Source of the DNA: Brachycybe producta
Lineage: Eukaryota; Arthropoda; Diplopoda; Playtdesmida; Andrognathidae
DNA length: 64,000 nucleotides
NCBI GenBank assembly: GCA_036925085.1
Contig: JAUPFP010000167.1
Span: forward strand, 51,456 to 115,455
Direction: 5' to 3'
Shown here: positions 44,501 to 56,900 of the stretch, one piece after another
How the letters are laid out: each line of letters starts with the position of its first letter
Position numbering within the stretch: the first letter of the stretch is position 1
Notes under the pieces: model-generated
Database searches by the model: none
What the model was told of the DNA's origin: nothing
What the model saw: the letters and a program-made list of their open reading frames with translations, nothing else
Program-made: the position numbers and the translations under genes

Positions 44501-44751
44501 TGAAATTGAAGTTGAAGTTGAAGTTAAAGTTGATGATGAAGTTGAAGATGAAGTTGATGTTCAAGTTGAAGTTGAAGTTGAAATTGAAGTTGAAGTTGAA
44601 GTTGAACTTGAAGGTGAAGTTGAAGTTAAGTTTGAAAATGAAGTTGAAGTTGTAATTGAAGTTGAAATTGAAGTTGAAATTGAAGTTGAATTTTGAAGTT
44701 GAAATTGAAGTTGAAATTGAAGTTGAAGTCGAAGTTGAAGTTGAAGTTGAA
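38561..44751 (+). repeat. 3.10-kb tandem duplication
   Basis: Copy A (about 38561-41650) and copy B (about 41650-44751) abut. The offset is 3089 bp at first and 3101 bp after a 12-bp length difference in a pure run near 39.05-39.25/42.12-42.35 kb. They share private variants: GAGTGTGAAG (39320 and 42421), GAAACTGAAG (40442 and 43543), GATGTTCATTTTAAAG (41281 and 44382) and GAAGCTGAAATT. Only one clear point difference was noticed by eye, a T/C near 41944. The duplication is therefore recent. Confidence 0.85.
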
Positions 44752-47700
44752 GTTGAAATTGAAGTTAAAGTTAAAGTTGAAATGGAAGTTGAAGTTGAAG
44801 TTGAAATTGAAGTTGAAGTTGAAGTTGAAGTTGAATTTGAAATTGAAGTTGAAATTGAAGTTGAAATTGAAGTTGAAATTGAAGTTGAATTTGAAGTTGA
44901 ACTTGAAGGTGAAGTTGAAGTTAAGTTTGAAAATGAAGTTGAAGTTGAAATTGAAGTTGAAATTGAAGTTGAAATTGAAGTTGAAATTGAAGTTGAAATT
45001 GAAGTTGAAATTGACATTGAAATTGAAATTGAAGTTGAAATTGAAGTTGAAATTGAAGTTGAAGTTGAGTTTGAAGTTGAAATTGAAGTTGAAGTTGAAT
45101 TTGAAATTAAAGATGAAGTTGAAGTTGAATTTTAAGTTGATGTTCAATTTAAAGTTGAAGTTGAAGTTGAAGTTGAAATTGAAGTTGAAGTTGAAGTTGA
45201 AATTGAAGTTAAAATTAAAGTTGAAATGGAAGTTGAAGTTGAAGTTGAAATTGAAGTTGAAGTTGAAGTTGAAGTTGAATTTGAAATTGAAGTTGAAATT
45301 GAAGTTGAAATTGAAGTTGAAATTGAAGTTGAATTTGAAGTTGAACTTGAAGGTGAAGTTGAAGTTAAGTTTGAAAATGAAGTTGAAGTTGAAATTGAAG
45401 TTGAAATTGAAGTTGAAATTGAAGTTGAAATTGAAGTTGAAATTGAAGTTGAAATTGACATTGAAATTGAAATTGAAGTTGAAATTGAAGTTGAAATTGA
45501 AGTTGAAGTTGAGTTTGAAGTTGAAATTGAAGTTGAAGTTGAATTTGAAATTAAAGATGAAGTTGAAGTTGAATTTTAAGTTGATGTTCAATTTAAAGTT
45601 GAAGTTGAAGTTGAAGTTGAAATTGAAGTTGAAGTTGAAATTGAAATTGAAGTTGAAATTGAAGTTGAAATTGAAGTTGAAATTGAAGTTGAAATTGAAG
45701 TTGAAATTGAAGTTGAAATTGAAGTTGAAATTGAAGTTGAAATTGAAGTTGAAATTGAAGTTGAAATTGAAGTTGAAATTGAAGTTGAAATTGACATTGA
45801 AATTAAGTTGAAATTGAAGTTGAAATTGAAGTTAAAATTGAAGTTTAAGTTTAAGTTAAGGTTAAAGTTGAAATCGAAGTTGAATTTGAAGTTGAACTTG
45901 AAGGTGAAGTTGAAGTTAAGTTTGAAAATGAAGTTGAAGTTGAAATTGAAGTTGAAATTGAAGTTGAAATTGAAGTTGAAATTGAAGTTGAAATTGAAGT
46001 TGAAATTGACATTGAAATTGAATTTAAAATTGAAGTTGAAATTGAAGTTGAAATTGAAGTTGAAAATGAAGTTGAAATTGAAGTTGAAATTGAAGTTGAA
46101 GTTGAAATTGAAGTTGAAGTTGAAGTTGAACTTGAAGGTGAAGTTGAAGTTAAGTTTGAAAAAGAAGTTGAAGTTGAAATTGAAGTTGAAATTGAAGTTG
46201 AAATTGAAGTTGAAATTGAAGTTGAAATTGAAGTTGAAATTGAAGTTGAAATTGAAGTTTAAATTGAAGTTGAAGTTGAGTTTGAAGTTGAAATTGAAGT
46301 TGAAGTTGAATTTGAAATTAAAGATGGAGTTGAAGTTGAATTTTAAGTTGATGTTGAATTTAAAGTTGAAGTTGAAGTTGAAGTTGAAGTTGAAATTGAA
46401 GTTGAAGTTGAAATTGAAATTGAAGTTGAAATTGAAGTTGAAATTGAAGTTAAAATTGAAGTTGAAATTGAAGTTGAAATTGATGTTAAAATTGAAGGTG
46501 AAGATGAAGTTGAAGTTAAGTTTGAAATTGAAGTTGAAGTTGAAATTGAAGTTGAATTTAAAGTTCAAGTTGAAGTTGAAGTTGAAATTGAAGTTGAAGT
46601 TATATTTGAAGTTCAATTTGAAGTTAAAGATGAAGTTGAAGTTGAATTTTAAGTTGAGGTTGTAGTTCAAGTTGAAGTTGAAGTTGTAGTTTAAGTTGAA
46701 GTTGAAGTTGAGATTGTTGTTAAAGTCGAAGTTGAAGTTAAAATTAAAATTAAAGTTGATGTCGAAGATGATGTTGAAGATGAAATTGAAAATAAAATTG
46801 AAGTTGAAGTTGAAGTTAAAGTTGATGATGAAGTTGAAGATGAAGTTGATGTTCAAGTTGAAGTTGAAGTTGAAATTGAAGTTGAAGTTGAAGTTGAACT
46901 TGAAGGTGAAGTTGAAGTTAAGTTTGAAAATGAAGTTGAAGTTGAAAATGAAGTTGAAATTGAAGTTGAAATTGAAGTTGAAATTGAAGTTGAAATTGAA
47001 GTTGAAATTGAAGTTGAAATTGAAGTTGAAATTGAAGTTGAAATTGAAGTTGAAATTGAAATTGAAATTGAAGTTGAAATTGAAGTTGAAATTGAAGTTG
47101 AAATTGAAGTTGAAATTGAAGTTGAAATTGAAGTTGAAATTGAAGTTGAAATTGAAGTTGAAATTGACAATGAAATTAAGTTGAAATTGAAGTTGAAATT
47201 AAATTTGAAATTAAAGTTGAAATTGAAGTTGAAGTTGAGTTTGAAGTTGAAATTGAAGTTGAAGTTGAATTTGAAATTAAAGATGAAGTTGAAGTTGAAT
47301 TTTAAGTTGATGTTGAATTTAAAGTTGATGTTGAAGTTGAAGTTGAAGTTGAAATTGAAGATGAAGTTGAAGTTGAATTTTAAGTTGATGTTGAATTTAA
47401 AGTTGAATTTGAAGTTGAAATTGAAGTTGAAATTGAAGTTGAAATTGAAGTTGAAATTAAAGTTGAAATTGAAGTTGAAATTGAAGTTGAAATTGAAGTT
47501 GAAATTGAAGTTGAAATTGAAGTTGAAATTGAAGTTGAAATTGAAGATGAAATTGAAGTTGACAGTAAGATTAAAGTTAAAGTTTAATTTTAAGTTGCAG
47601 TTAAAGTTGATGTAAAGTTCAACTTGAAGTTGAACTTGAAGGTGAAGTTGAAGTTGAAGTTAAGTTTGAACTTGAAGTTGAAGTTGAAATTGAAGTTGAA

Positions 47701-50700
47701 ATTGAAGTTGAAGTTGAATTCGAAGTCGAACTTGAAGTTGAAGTTAAATTTGAAGTCGAAGTTGAAGTTGAAGTTGAAGTTGAAGTTAAAGTTGAGGTTG
47801 TAGTTGAAGTTGATGTTGAAGTTGTAGTTTAAGTTGAAGTTGAAGTTGAGATTGTTGTTAAAGTCGAAGTTGAAGTTAAAATTAAAATTAAAGTTGATGT
47901 CGAAGATGATGTTGAAGATGAAATTGAAAATAAAATTGAAGTTGAAATTGAAGTTGAAGTTGAAATTGAAGTTGAACTTGAAGTTGAACTTGAAGGTGAA
48001 GTTGAAGTTAAGTTTGAAAAAGAAGTTGAAGTTGAAATTGAAGTTGAAATTGAAGTTGAAATTGAAGTTGAAATTGAAGTTGAAATTGAAGTTGAAATTG
48101 AAGTTGAAATTGAAGTTGAAATTGAAGTTGAAGTTGAGTTTGAAGTTGAAATTGAAGTTGAAGTTGAATTTGAAATTAAAGATGAAGTTGAAGTTGAATT
48201 TTAAGTTGATGTTCATTTTAAAGTTGAAGTTGAAGTTGAAGTTGAAATTGAAGTTGAAGTTGAAATTGAAATTGAAGTTGAAATTGAAGCTGAAATTGAA
48301 GTTAAAATTGAAGATGAAATTGAAAATGAAATTGAAGTTGAAGTTGAAGTTAAAGTTGATGATGAAGTTGAAGATGAAGTTGATGTTCAAGTTGAAGTTG
48401 AAGTTGAAATTGAAGTTGAAGTTGAAGTTGAACTTGAAGGTGAAGTTGAAGTTAAGTTTGAAAATGAAGTTGAAGTTGTAATTGAAGTTGAAATTGAAGT
48501 TGAAATTGAAGTTGAATTTTGAAGTTGAAATTGAAGTTGAAATTGAAGTTGAAGTCGAAGTTGAAGTTGAAGTTGAAGTTGAAATTGAAGTTAAAGTTAA
48601 AGTTGAAATGGAAGTTGAAGTTGAAGTTGAAATTGAAGTTGAAGTTGAAGTTGAAGTTGAATTTGAAATTGAAGTTGAAATTGAAGTTGAAATTGAAGTT
48701 GAAATTGAAGTTGAATTTGAAGTTGAACTTGAAGGTGAAGTTGAAGTTAAGTTTGAAAATGAAGTTGAAGTTGAAATTGAAGTTGAAATTGAAGTTGAAA
48801 TTGAAGTTGAAATTGAAGTTGAAATTGAAGTTGAAATTGACATTGAAATTGAAATTGAAGTTGAAATTGAAGTTGAAATTGAAGTTGAAGTTGAGTTTGA
48901 AGTTGAAATTGAAGTTGAAGTTGAATTTGAAATTAAAGATGAAGTTGAAGTTGAATTTTAAGTTGATGTTCAATTTAAAGTTGAAGTTGAAGTTGAAGTT
49001 GAAATTGAAGTTGAAGTTGAAGTTGAAATTGAAGTTAAAATTAAAGTTGAAATGGAAGTTGAAGTTGAAGTTGAAATTGAAGTTGAAGTTGAAGTTGAAG
49101 TTGAATTTGAAATTGAAGTTGAAATTGAAGTTGAAATTGAAGTTGAAATTGAAGTTGAATTTGAAGTTGAACTTGAAGGTGAAGTTGAAGTTAAGTTTGA
49201 AAATGAAGTTGAAGTTGAAATTGAAGTTGAAATTGAAGTTGAAATTGAAGTTGAAATTGAAGTTGAAATTGAAGTTGAAATTGACATTGAAATTGAAATT
49301 GAAGTTGAAATTGAAGTTGAAATTGAAGTTGAAGTTGAGTTTGAAGTTGAAATTGAAGTTGAAGTTGAATTTGAAATTAAAGATGAAGTTGAAGTTGAAT
49401 TTTAAGTTGATGTTCAATTTAAAGTTGAAGTTGAAGTTGAAGTTGAAATTGAAGTTGAAGTTGAAATTGAAATTGAAGTTGAAATTGAAGTTGAAATTGA
49501 AGTTGAAATTGAAGTTGAAATTGAAGTTGAAATTGAAGTTGAAATTGAAGTTGAAATTGAAGTTGAAATTGAAGTTGAAATTGAAGTTGAAATTGAAGTT
49601 GAAATTGAAGTTGAAATTGACATTGAAATTAAGTTGAAATTGAAGTTGAAATTGAAGTTAAAATTGAAGTTTAAGTTTAAGTTAAGGTTAAAGTTGAAAT
49701 CGAAGTTGAATTTGAAGTTGAACTTGAAGGTGAAGTTGAAGTTAAGTTTGAAAATGAAGTTGAAGTTGAAATTGAAGTTGAAATTGAAGTTGAAATTGAA
49801 GTTGAAATTGAAGTTGAAATTGAAGTTGAAATTGACATTGAAATTGAATTTAAAATTGAAGTTGAAATTGAAGTTGAAATTGAAGTTGAAAATGAAGTTG
49901 AAATTGAAGTTGAAATTGAAGTTGAAGTTGAAATTGAAGTTGAAGTTGAAGTTGAACTTGAAGGTGAAGTTGAAGTTAAGTTTGAAAAAGAAGTTGAAGT
50001 TGAAATTGAAGTTGAAATTGAAGTTGAAATTGAAGTTGAAATTGAAGTTGAAATTGAAGTTGAAATTGAAGTTGAAATTGAAGTTTAAATTGAAGTTGAA
50101 GTTGAGTTTGAAGTTGAAATTGAAGTTGAAGTTGAATTTGAAATTAAAGATGGAGTTGAAGTTGAATTTTAAGTTGATGTTGAATTTAAAGTTGAAGTTG
50201 AAGTTGAAGTTGAAGTTGAAATTGAAGTTGAAGTTGAAATTGAAATTGAAGTTGAAATTGAAGTTGAAATTGAAGTTAAAATTGAAGTTGAAATTGAAGT
50301 TGAAATTGATGTTAAAATTGAAGGTGAAGATGAAGTTGAAGTTAAGTTTGAAATTGAAGTTGAAGTTGAAATTGAAGTTGAATTTAAAGTTCAAGTTGAA
50401 GTTGAAGTTGAAATTGAAGTTGAAGTTATATTTGAAGTTCAATTTGAAGTTAAAGATGAAGTTGAAGTTGAATTTTAAGTTGAGGTTGTAGTTCAAGTTG
50501 AAGTTGAAGTTGTAGTTTAAGTTGAAGTTGAAGTTGAGATTGTTGTTAAAGTCGAAGTTGAAGTTAAAATTAAAATTAAAGTTGATGTCGAAGATGATGT
50601 TGAAGATGAAATTGAAAATAAAATTGAAGTTGAAGTTGAAGTTAAAGTTGATGATGAAGTTGAAGATGAAGTTGATGTTCAAGTTGAAGTTGAAGTTGAA

Positions 50701-51765
50701 ATTGAAGTTGAAGTTGAAGTTGAACTTGAAGGTGAAGTTGAAGTTAAGTTTGAAAATGAAGTTGAAGTTGAAAATGAAGTTGAAATTGAAGTTGAAATTG
50801 AAGTTGAAATTGAAGTTGAAATTGAAGTTGAAATTGAAGTTGAAATTGAAGTTGAAATTGAAGTTGAAATTGAAGTTGAAATTGAAATTGAAATTGAAGT
50901 TGAAATTGAAGTTGAAATTGAAGTTGAAATTGAAGTTGAAATTGAAGTTGAAATTGAAGTTGAAATTGAAGTTGAAATTGAAGTTGAAATTGACAATGAA
51001 ATTAAGTTGAAATTGAAGTTGAAATTAAATTTGAAATTAAAGTTGAAATTGAAGTTGAAGTTGAGTTTGAAGTTGAAATTGAAGTTGAAGTTGAATTTGA
51101 AATTAAAGATGAAGTTGAAGTTGAATTTTAAGTTGATGTTGAATTTAAAGTTGATGTTGAAGTTGAAGTTGAAGTTGAAATTGAAGATGAAGTTGAAGTT
51201 GAATTTTAAGTTGATGTTGAATTTAAAGTTGAATTTGAAGTTGAAATTGAAGTTGAAATTGAAGTTGAAATTGAAGTTGAAATTAAAGTTGAAATTGAAG
51301 TTGAAATTGAAGTTGAAATTGAAGTTGAAATTGAAGTTGAAATTGAAGTTGAAATTGAAGTTGAAATTGAAGATGAAATTGAAGTTGACAGTAAGATTAA
51401 AGTTAAAGTTTAATTTTAAGTTGCAGTTAAAGTTGATGTAAAGTTCAACTTGAAGTTGAACTTGAAGGTGAAGTTGAAGTTGAAGTTAAGTTTGAACTTG
51501 AAGTTGAAGTTGAAATTGAAGTTGAAATTGAAGTTGAAGTTGAATTCGAAGTCGAACTTGAAGTTGAAGTTAAATTTGAAGTCGAAGTTGAAGTTGAAGT
51601 TGAAGTTGAAGTTAAAGTTGAGGTTGTAGTTGAAGTTGATGTTGAAGTTGTAGTTTAAGTTGAAGTTGAAGTTGAGATTGTTGTTAAAGTCGAAGTTGAA
51701 GTTAAAATTAAAATTAAAGTTGATGTCGAAGATGATGTTGAAGATGAAATTGAAAATAAAATTGA
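44130..51765 (+). repeat. 3.83-kb tandem duplication
   Basis: Copy C (about 44130-47940) is followed directly by copy D (about 47940-51765), offset 3826 bp over most of the length. The join is visible near 47,940. There the marker block that should read on into GTTGATGATGAAG instead jumps to the GAACTTGAAGTTGAACTTG context found at 44.16 kb. The copies share the private words GACAATGAAATTAAG and GATGTTGAAGTTGTAG, and a GAAAAT insert near 46070/49896. Copy C carries an internal 444-bp repeat (about 44782 and 45226), copied faithfully in D. Confidence 0.85.
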
Positions 51766-53966
51766 AGTTGAAGTTGAAGTTAAAGTTGATGATGAAGTTG
51801 AAGATGAAGTTGATGTTCAAGTTGAAGTTGAAGTTGAAATTGAAGTTGAAGTTGAAGTTGAACTTGAAGGTGAAGTTGAAGTTAAGTTTGAAAATGAAGT
51901 TGAAGTTGAAATTGAAGTTGAAATTGAAGTTGAAATTGAAGTTGAAATTGAAGTTGAAACTGAAGTTGAAATTGAAGTTGAAATTGAAGTTGAAATTGAA
52001 GTTGAAATTGAAGTTGAAATTGAAGTTGAAATTGAAGTTGAAATTGAAGTTGAAATTGAAGTTGAAATTGAAGTTGAAATTGAAGTTGAAATTGAAATTG
52101 AAACTGAAGTTGAAATTGAAGTTGAAATTGAAGTTGAAATTGAATTTGAAATTGACATTGACATTAAGTTGAAATTGAAGTTGAAATTGAAGTTAAAATT
52201 GAAGTTTAAGTTTAAGTTAAGGTTAAAGTTGAAATCGAAGTTGAATTTGAAGTTAAAGTTGAAATTAAAGTTGAAATTGAAGTTGAAATTGAAGTTGAAG
52301 TTGAAATTGAAGTTGAAATTGAAGTTGAATTTTGAAGTTGAAATTGAAGTTGAAATTGAAGTTGAAGTCGAAGTTGAAGTTGAAGTTGAAATTGAAGTTG
52401 AAGTTGAAGTTGAAATTGAAGTTAAAGTTAAAGTTGAAATGGAAGTTGAAGTTGAAGTTGAAATTGAAGTTGAAGTTGAAGTTGAAGTTGAATTTGAAAT
52501 TGAAGTTGAAATTGAAGTTGAAATTGAAGTTGAAATTGAAGTTGAAGTTGAAATTGAAGTTGAACTTGAAGTTGAACTTGAAGGTGAAGTTGAAGTTAAG
52601 TTTGAAAAAGAAGTTGAAGTTGAAATTGAAGTTGAAATTGAAGTTGAAATTGAAGTTGAAATTGAAGTTGAAATTGAAGTTGAAATTGAAGTTGAAATTG
52701 AAGTTGAAGTTGAGTTTGAAGTTGAAATTGAAGTTGAAGTTGAATTTGAAATTAAAGATGAAGTTGAAGTTGAATTTTAAGTTGATGTTCATTTTAAAGT
52801 TGAAGTTGAAGTTGAAGTTGAAATTGAAGTTGAAGTTGAAATTGAAATTGAAGTTGAAATTGAAGTTGAAATTGAAGTTAAAATTGAAGATGAAATTGAA
52901 AATGAAATTGAAGTTGAAGTTGAAGTTAAAGTTGATGATGAAGTTGAAGATGAAGTTGATGTTCAAGTTGAAGTTGAAGTTGAAATTGAAGTTGAAGTTG
53001 AAGTTGAACTTGAAGGTGAAGTTGAAGTTAAGTTTGAAAATGAAGTTGAAGTTGTAATTGAAGTTGAAATTGAAGTTGAAATTGAAGTTGAATTTTGAAG
53101 TTGAAATTGAAGTTGAAATTGAAGTTGAAGTCGAAGTTGAAGTTGAAGTTGAAATTGAAGTTGAAGTTGAAGTTGAAATTGAAGTTAAAGTTAAAGTTGA
53201 AATGGAAGTTGAAGTTGAAGTTGAAATTGAAGTTGAAGTTGAAGTTGAAGTTGAATTTGAAATTGAAGTTGAAATTGAAGTTGAAATTGAAGTTGAAATT
53301 GAAGTTGAATTTGAAGTTGAACTTGAAGGTGAAGTTGAAGTTAAGTTTGAAAATGAAGTTGAAGTTGAAATTGAAGTTGAAATTGAAGTTGAAATTGAAG
53401 TTGAAATTGAAGTTGAAATTGAAGTTGAAATTGAAGTTGAAATTGACATTGAAATTGAAATTGAAATTGAAATTGAAGTTGAAATTGAAGTTGAAGTTGA
53501 GTTTGAAGTTGAAATTGAAGTTGAAGTTGAATTTGAAATTAAAGATGAAGTTGAAGTTGAATTTTAAGTTGATGTTCAATTTAAAGTTGAAGTTGAAGTT
53601 GAAGTTGAAATTGAAGTTGAAGTTGAAATTGAAATTGAAGTTGAAATTGAAGTTGAAATTGAAGTTAAAATTGAAGATGAAATTGAAAATGAAATTGAAG
53701 TTGAAGTTGAAGTTAAAGTTGATGATGAAGTTGAAGATGAAGTTCATGTTCAAGTTGAAGTTGAAGTTGAAATTGAAGTTGAAGTTGAAGTTGAACTTGA
53801 AGGTGAAGTTGAAGTTAAGTTTGAAAATGAAGTTGAAGTTGTAATTGAAGTTGAAATTGAAGTTGAAATTGAAGTTGAAATTGAAGTTGAAATTGAAGTT
53901 GAAATTGAAGTTGAAATTGAAGTTGAAATTGAAGTTGAAATTGAAGTTGAAATTGAAGTTGAAATT

Positions 53967-56900
53967 GACATTGAAATTAAGTTGAAATTGAAGTTGAAGT
54001 TAAGGTTAAAGTTGAAATCGAAGTTGAATTTGAAGTTGAACTTGAAGGTGAAGTTGAAGTTAAGTTTGAAAATGAAGTTGAAGTTGAAATTGAAGTTGAA
54101 ATTGAAGTTGAAATTGAAGTTGAAATTGAAGTTGAAATTGAAGTTGAAATTGACATTGAAATTGAATTTAAAATTGAAGTTGAAATTGAAGTTGAAATTG
54201 AAGTTGAAATTTAAGTTGAAATTGAAGTTGAAATTGAAGTTGAAGTTGAAATTGAAGTTGAAGTTGAAGTTGAACTTGAAGGTGAAGTTGAAGTTAAGTT
54301 TGAAAAAGAAGTTGAAGTTGAAATTGAAGTTGAAATTGAAGTTGAAATTGAAGTTGAAATTGAAGTTGAAATTGAAGTTTAAATTGAAGTTGAAGTTGAG
54401 TTTGAAGTTGAAATTGAAGTTGAAGTTGAATTTGAAATTAAAGATGAAGTTGAAGTTGAATTTTAAGTTGATGTTGAATTTAAAGTTGAAGTTGAAGTTG
54501 AAGTTGAAGTTGAAATTGAAGTTGAAGTTGAAATTGAATTTGAAGTTGAAATTGAAGTTAAAATTGAAGTTGAAATTGAAGTTGAAATTGATGTTAAAAT
54601 TGAAGGTGAAGATGAAGTTGAAGTTAAGTTTGAAATTGAAGTTGAAGTTGAAATTGAAGTTGAATTTAAAGTTCAAGTGGAAGTTGAAGTTGAAATTGAA
54701 GTTGAAGTTATATTTGAAGTTCAATTTGAAGTTAAAGATGAAGTTGAAGTTGAATTTTAAGTTGAGGTTGTAGTTCAAGTTGAAGTTGAAGTTGTAGTTT
54801 AAGTTGAAGTTGAAGTTGAGATTGTTGTTAAAGTCAAAGTTGAAGTTAAAATTAAAATTAAAGTTGATGTCGAAGATGATGTTGAAGATGAAATTGAAAA
54901 TAAAATTGAAGTTGAAGTTGAAGTTAAAGTTGATGATGAAGTTGAAGATTAAGTTGATGTTCAAGTTGAAGTTGAAGTTGAAATTGAAGTTGAAGTTGAA
55001 GTTGAACTTGAAGGTGAAGTTGAAGTTAAGTTTGAAAATGAAGTTGAAGTTGAAAATGAAGTTGAAATTGAAGTTGAAATTGAAGTTGAAATTGAAGTTG
55101 AAATTGAAGTTGAAATTGAAGTTGAAATTGAAGTTGAAATTGAAGTTGAAATTGAAGTTGAAATTGAAGTTGAAATTGAAGTTGAAATTGAAGTTGAAAA
55201 TGAAGTTGAAATTGAAGTTAAAATTGAAGTTGAAATTGAAGTTGAAATTGAAGTTGAAATTGAAGTTGAAATTGAAGTTGAAATTGAAGTTGAAATTGAA
55301 GTTGAAATTGAAGTTGAAATTGAAATTGAAATTGACATTGAAATTAAGTTGAAATTGAAGTTGAAACTGAAGTTAAAATTGAAGTTTAAGTTTAAGTTAA
55401 GGTTAAAGTTGAAATCGAAGTTGAATTTGAAGTTGAACTTGAAGGTGAAGTTGAAGTTAAGTTTGAAAATGAAGTTGAAGTTGAAATTGAAGTTGAAATT
55501 GAAGTTGAAATTGAAGTTGAAATTGAAGTTGATATTGACATTGAAATTGAATTTAAAATTGAAGTTGAAATTGAAGTTGAAATTGAAGTTGAAATTGAAG
55601 ATGAAATTGAAGTTGAAATTGAAGTTGAAATTGAAGTTGAAATTGAAGTTGAAATTGAAGTTGAAATTGAAGTTGAAATTGAAGTTGAAATTGAAGTTGA
55701 AATTGAAGTTGAAGTTGAAGTTGAAATTGAAGTTGAAGTTGAACTTGAAGGTGAAGTTGAAGTTAAGTTTGAAAAAGAAGTTGAAGTTGAAATTGAAGTT
55801 GAAATTGAAGTTGAAATTAAAGTTGAAATTGAAGTTGAAATTGAAGTTGAAGTTGAGTTTGAAGTTGAAATTGAAGTTGAAGTTGAATTTGAAATTAAAG
55901 ATGAAGTTGAAGTTGAATTTTAAGTTGATGTTGAATTTAAAGTTGATGTTGAAGTTGAAGTTGAAGTTGAAATTGAAGTTGAAATTGAAATTGAAATTGA
56001 ATTTGAAGTTGAAATTGAAGTTAAAATTGAAGTTGAAATTGAAGTTAAAATTGAAGTTGAAATTGAAGTTGAAATTGAAGTTGAAGTCGAAGTTGAAGTT
56101 GAAGTTGAAATTGAAGTTGAAGTTGAAATTGAAATTGAAGTTGAAATTGAAGTTGAAATTGAAGTTAAAATTGAAGATGAAATTGAAAATGAAATTGAAG
56201 TTGAAGTTGAAGTTAAAGTTGATGATGAAGTTGAAGTCGAAGTTGAAGTTGAAGTTGAAATTGAAGTTGAAGTTGAAGTTGAAATTGAAGTTAAAGTTAA
56301 AGTTGAAATGGAAGTTGAAGTTGAAGTTGAAATTGAAGTTGAAGTTGAAGTTGAAGTTGAATTTGAAATTGAAGTTGAAATTGAAGTTGAAATTGAAGTT
56401 GAAATTGAAGTTGAATTTGAAGTTGAACTTGAAGGTGAAGTTGAAGTTAAGTTTGAAAATGAAGTTGAAGTTGAAATTGAAGTTGAAATTGAAGTTGAAA
56501 TTGAAGTTGAAATTGAAGTTGAAATTGAAGTTGAAATTGAAGTTGAAATTGACATTGAAATTGAAATTGAAGTTGAAATTGAAGTTGAAATTGAAGTTGA
56601 AATTGAAGTTGAAGTTGAGTTTGAAGTTGAAATTGAAGTTGAAGTTGAATTTGAAATTAAAGATGAAATTGAAGTTGAATTTTAAGTTGATGTTCAATTT
56701 AAAGTTGAAGTTGAAGTTGAAGTTGAAATTGAAGTTGAAGTTGAAATTGAAATTGAAGTTGAAATTGAAGTTGAAATTGAAGTTAAAATTGAAGATGAAA
56801 TTGAAAATGAAATTGAAGTTGAAGTTGAAGTTAAAGTTGATGATGAAGTTGAAGATGAAGTTCATGTTCAAGTTGAAGTTGAAGTTGAAATTGAAGTTGA

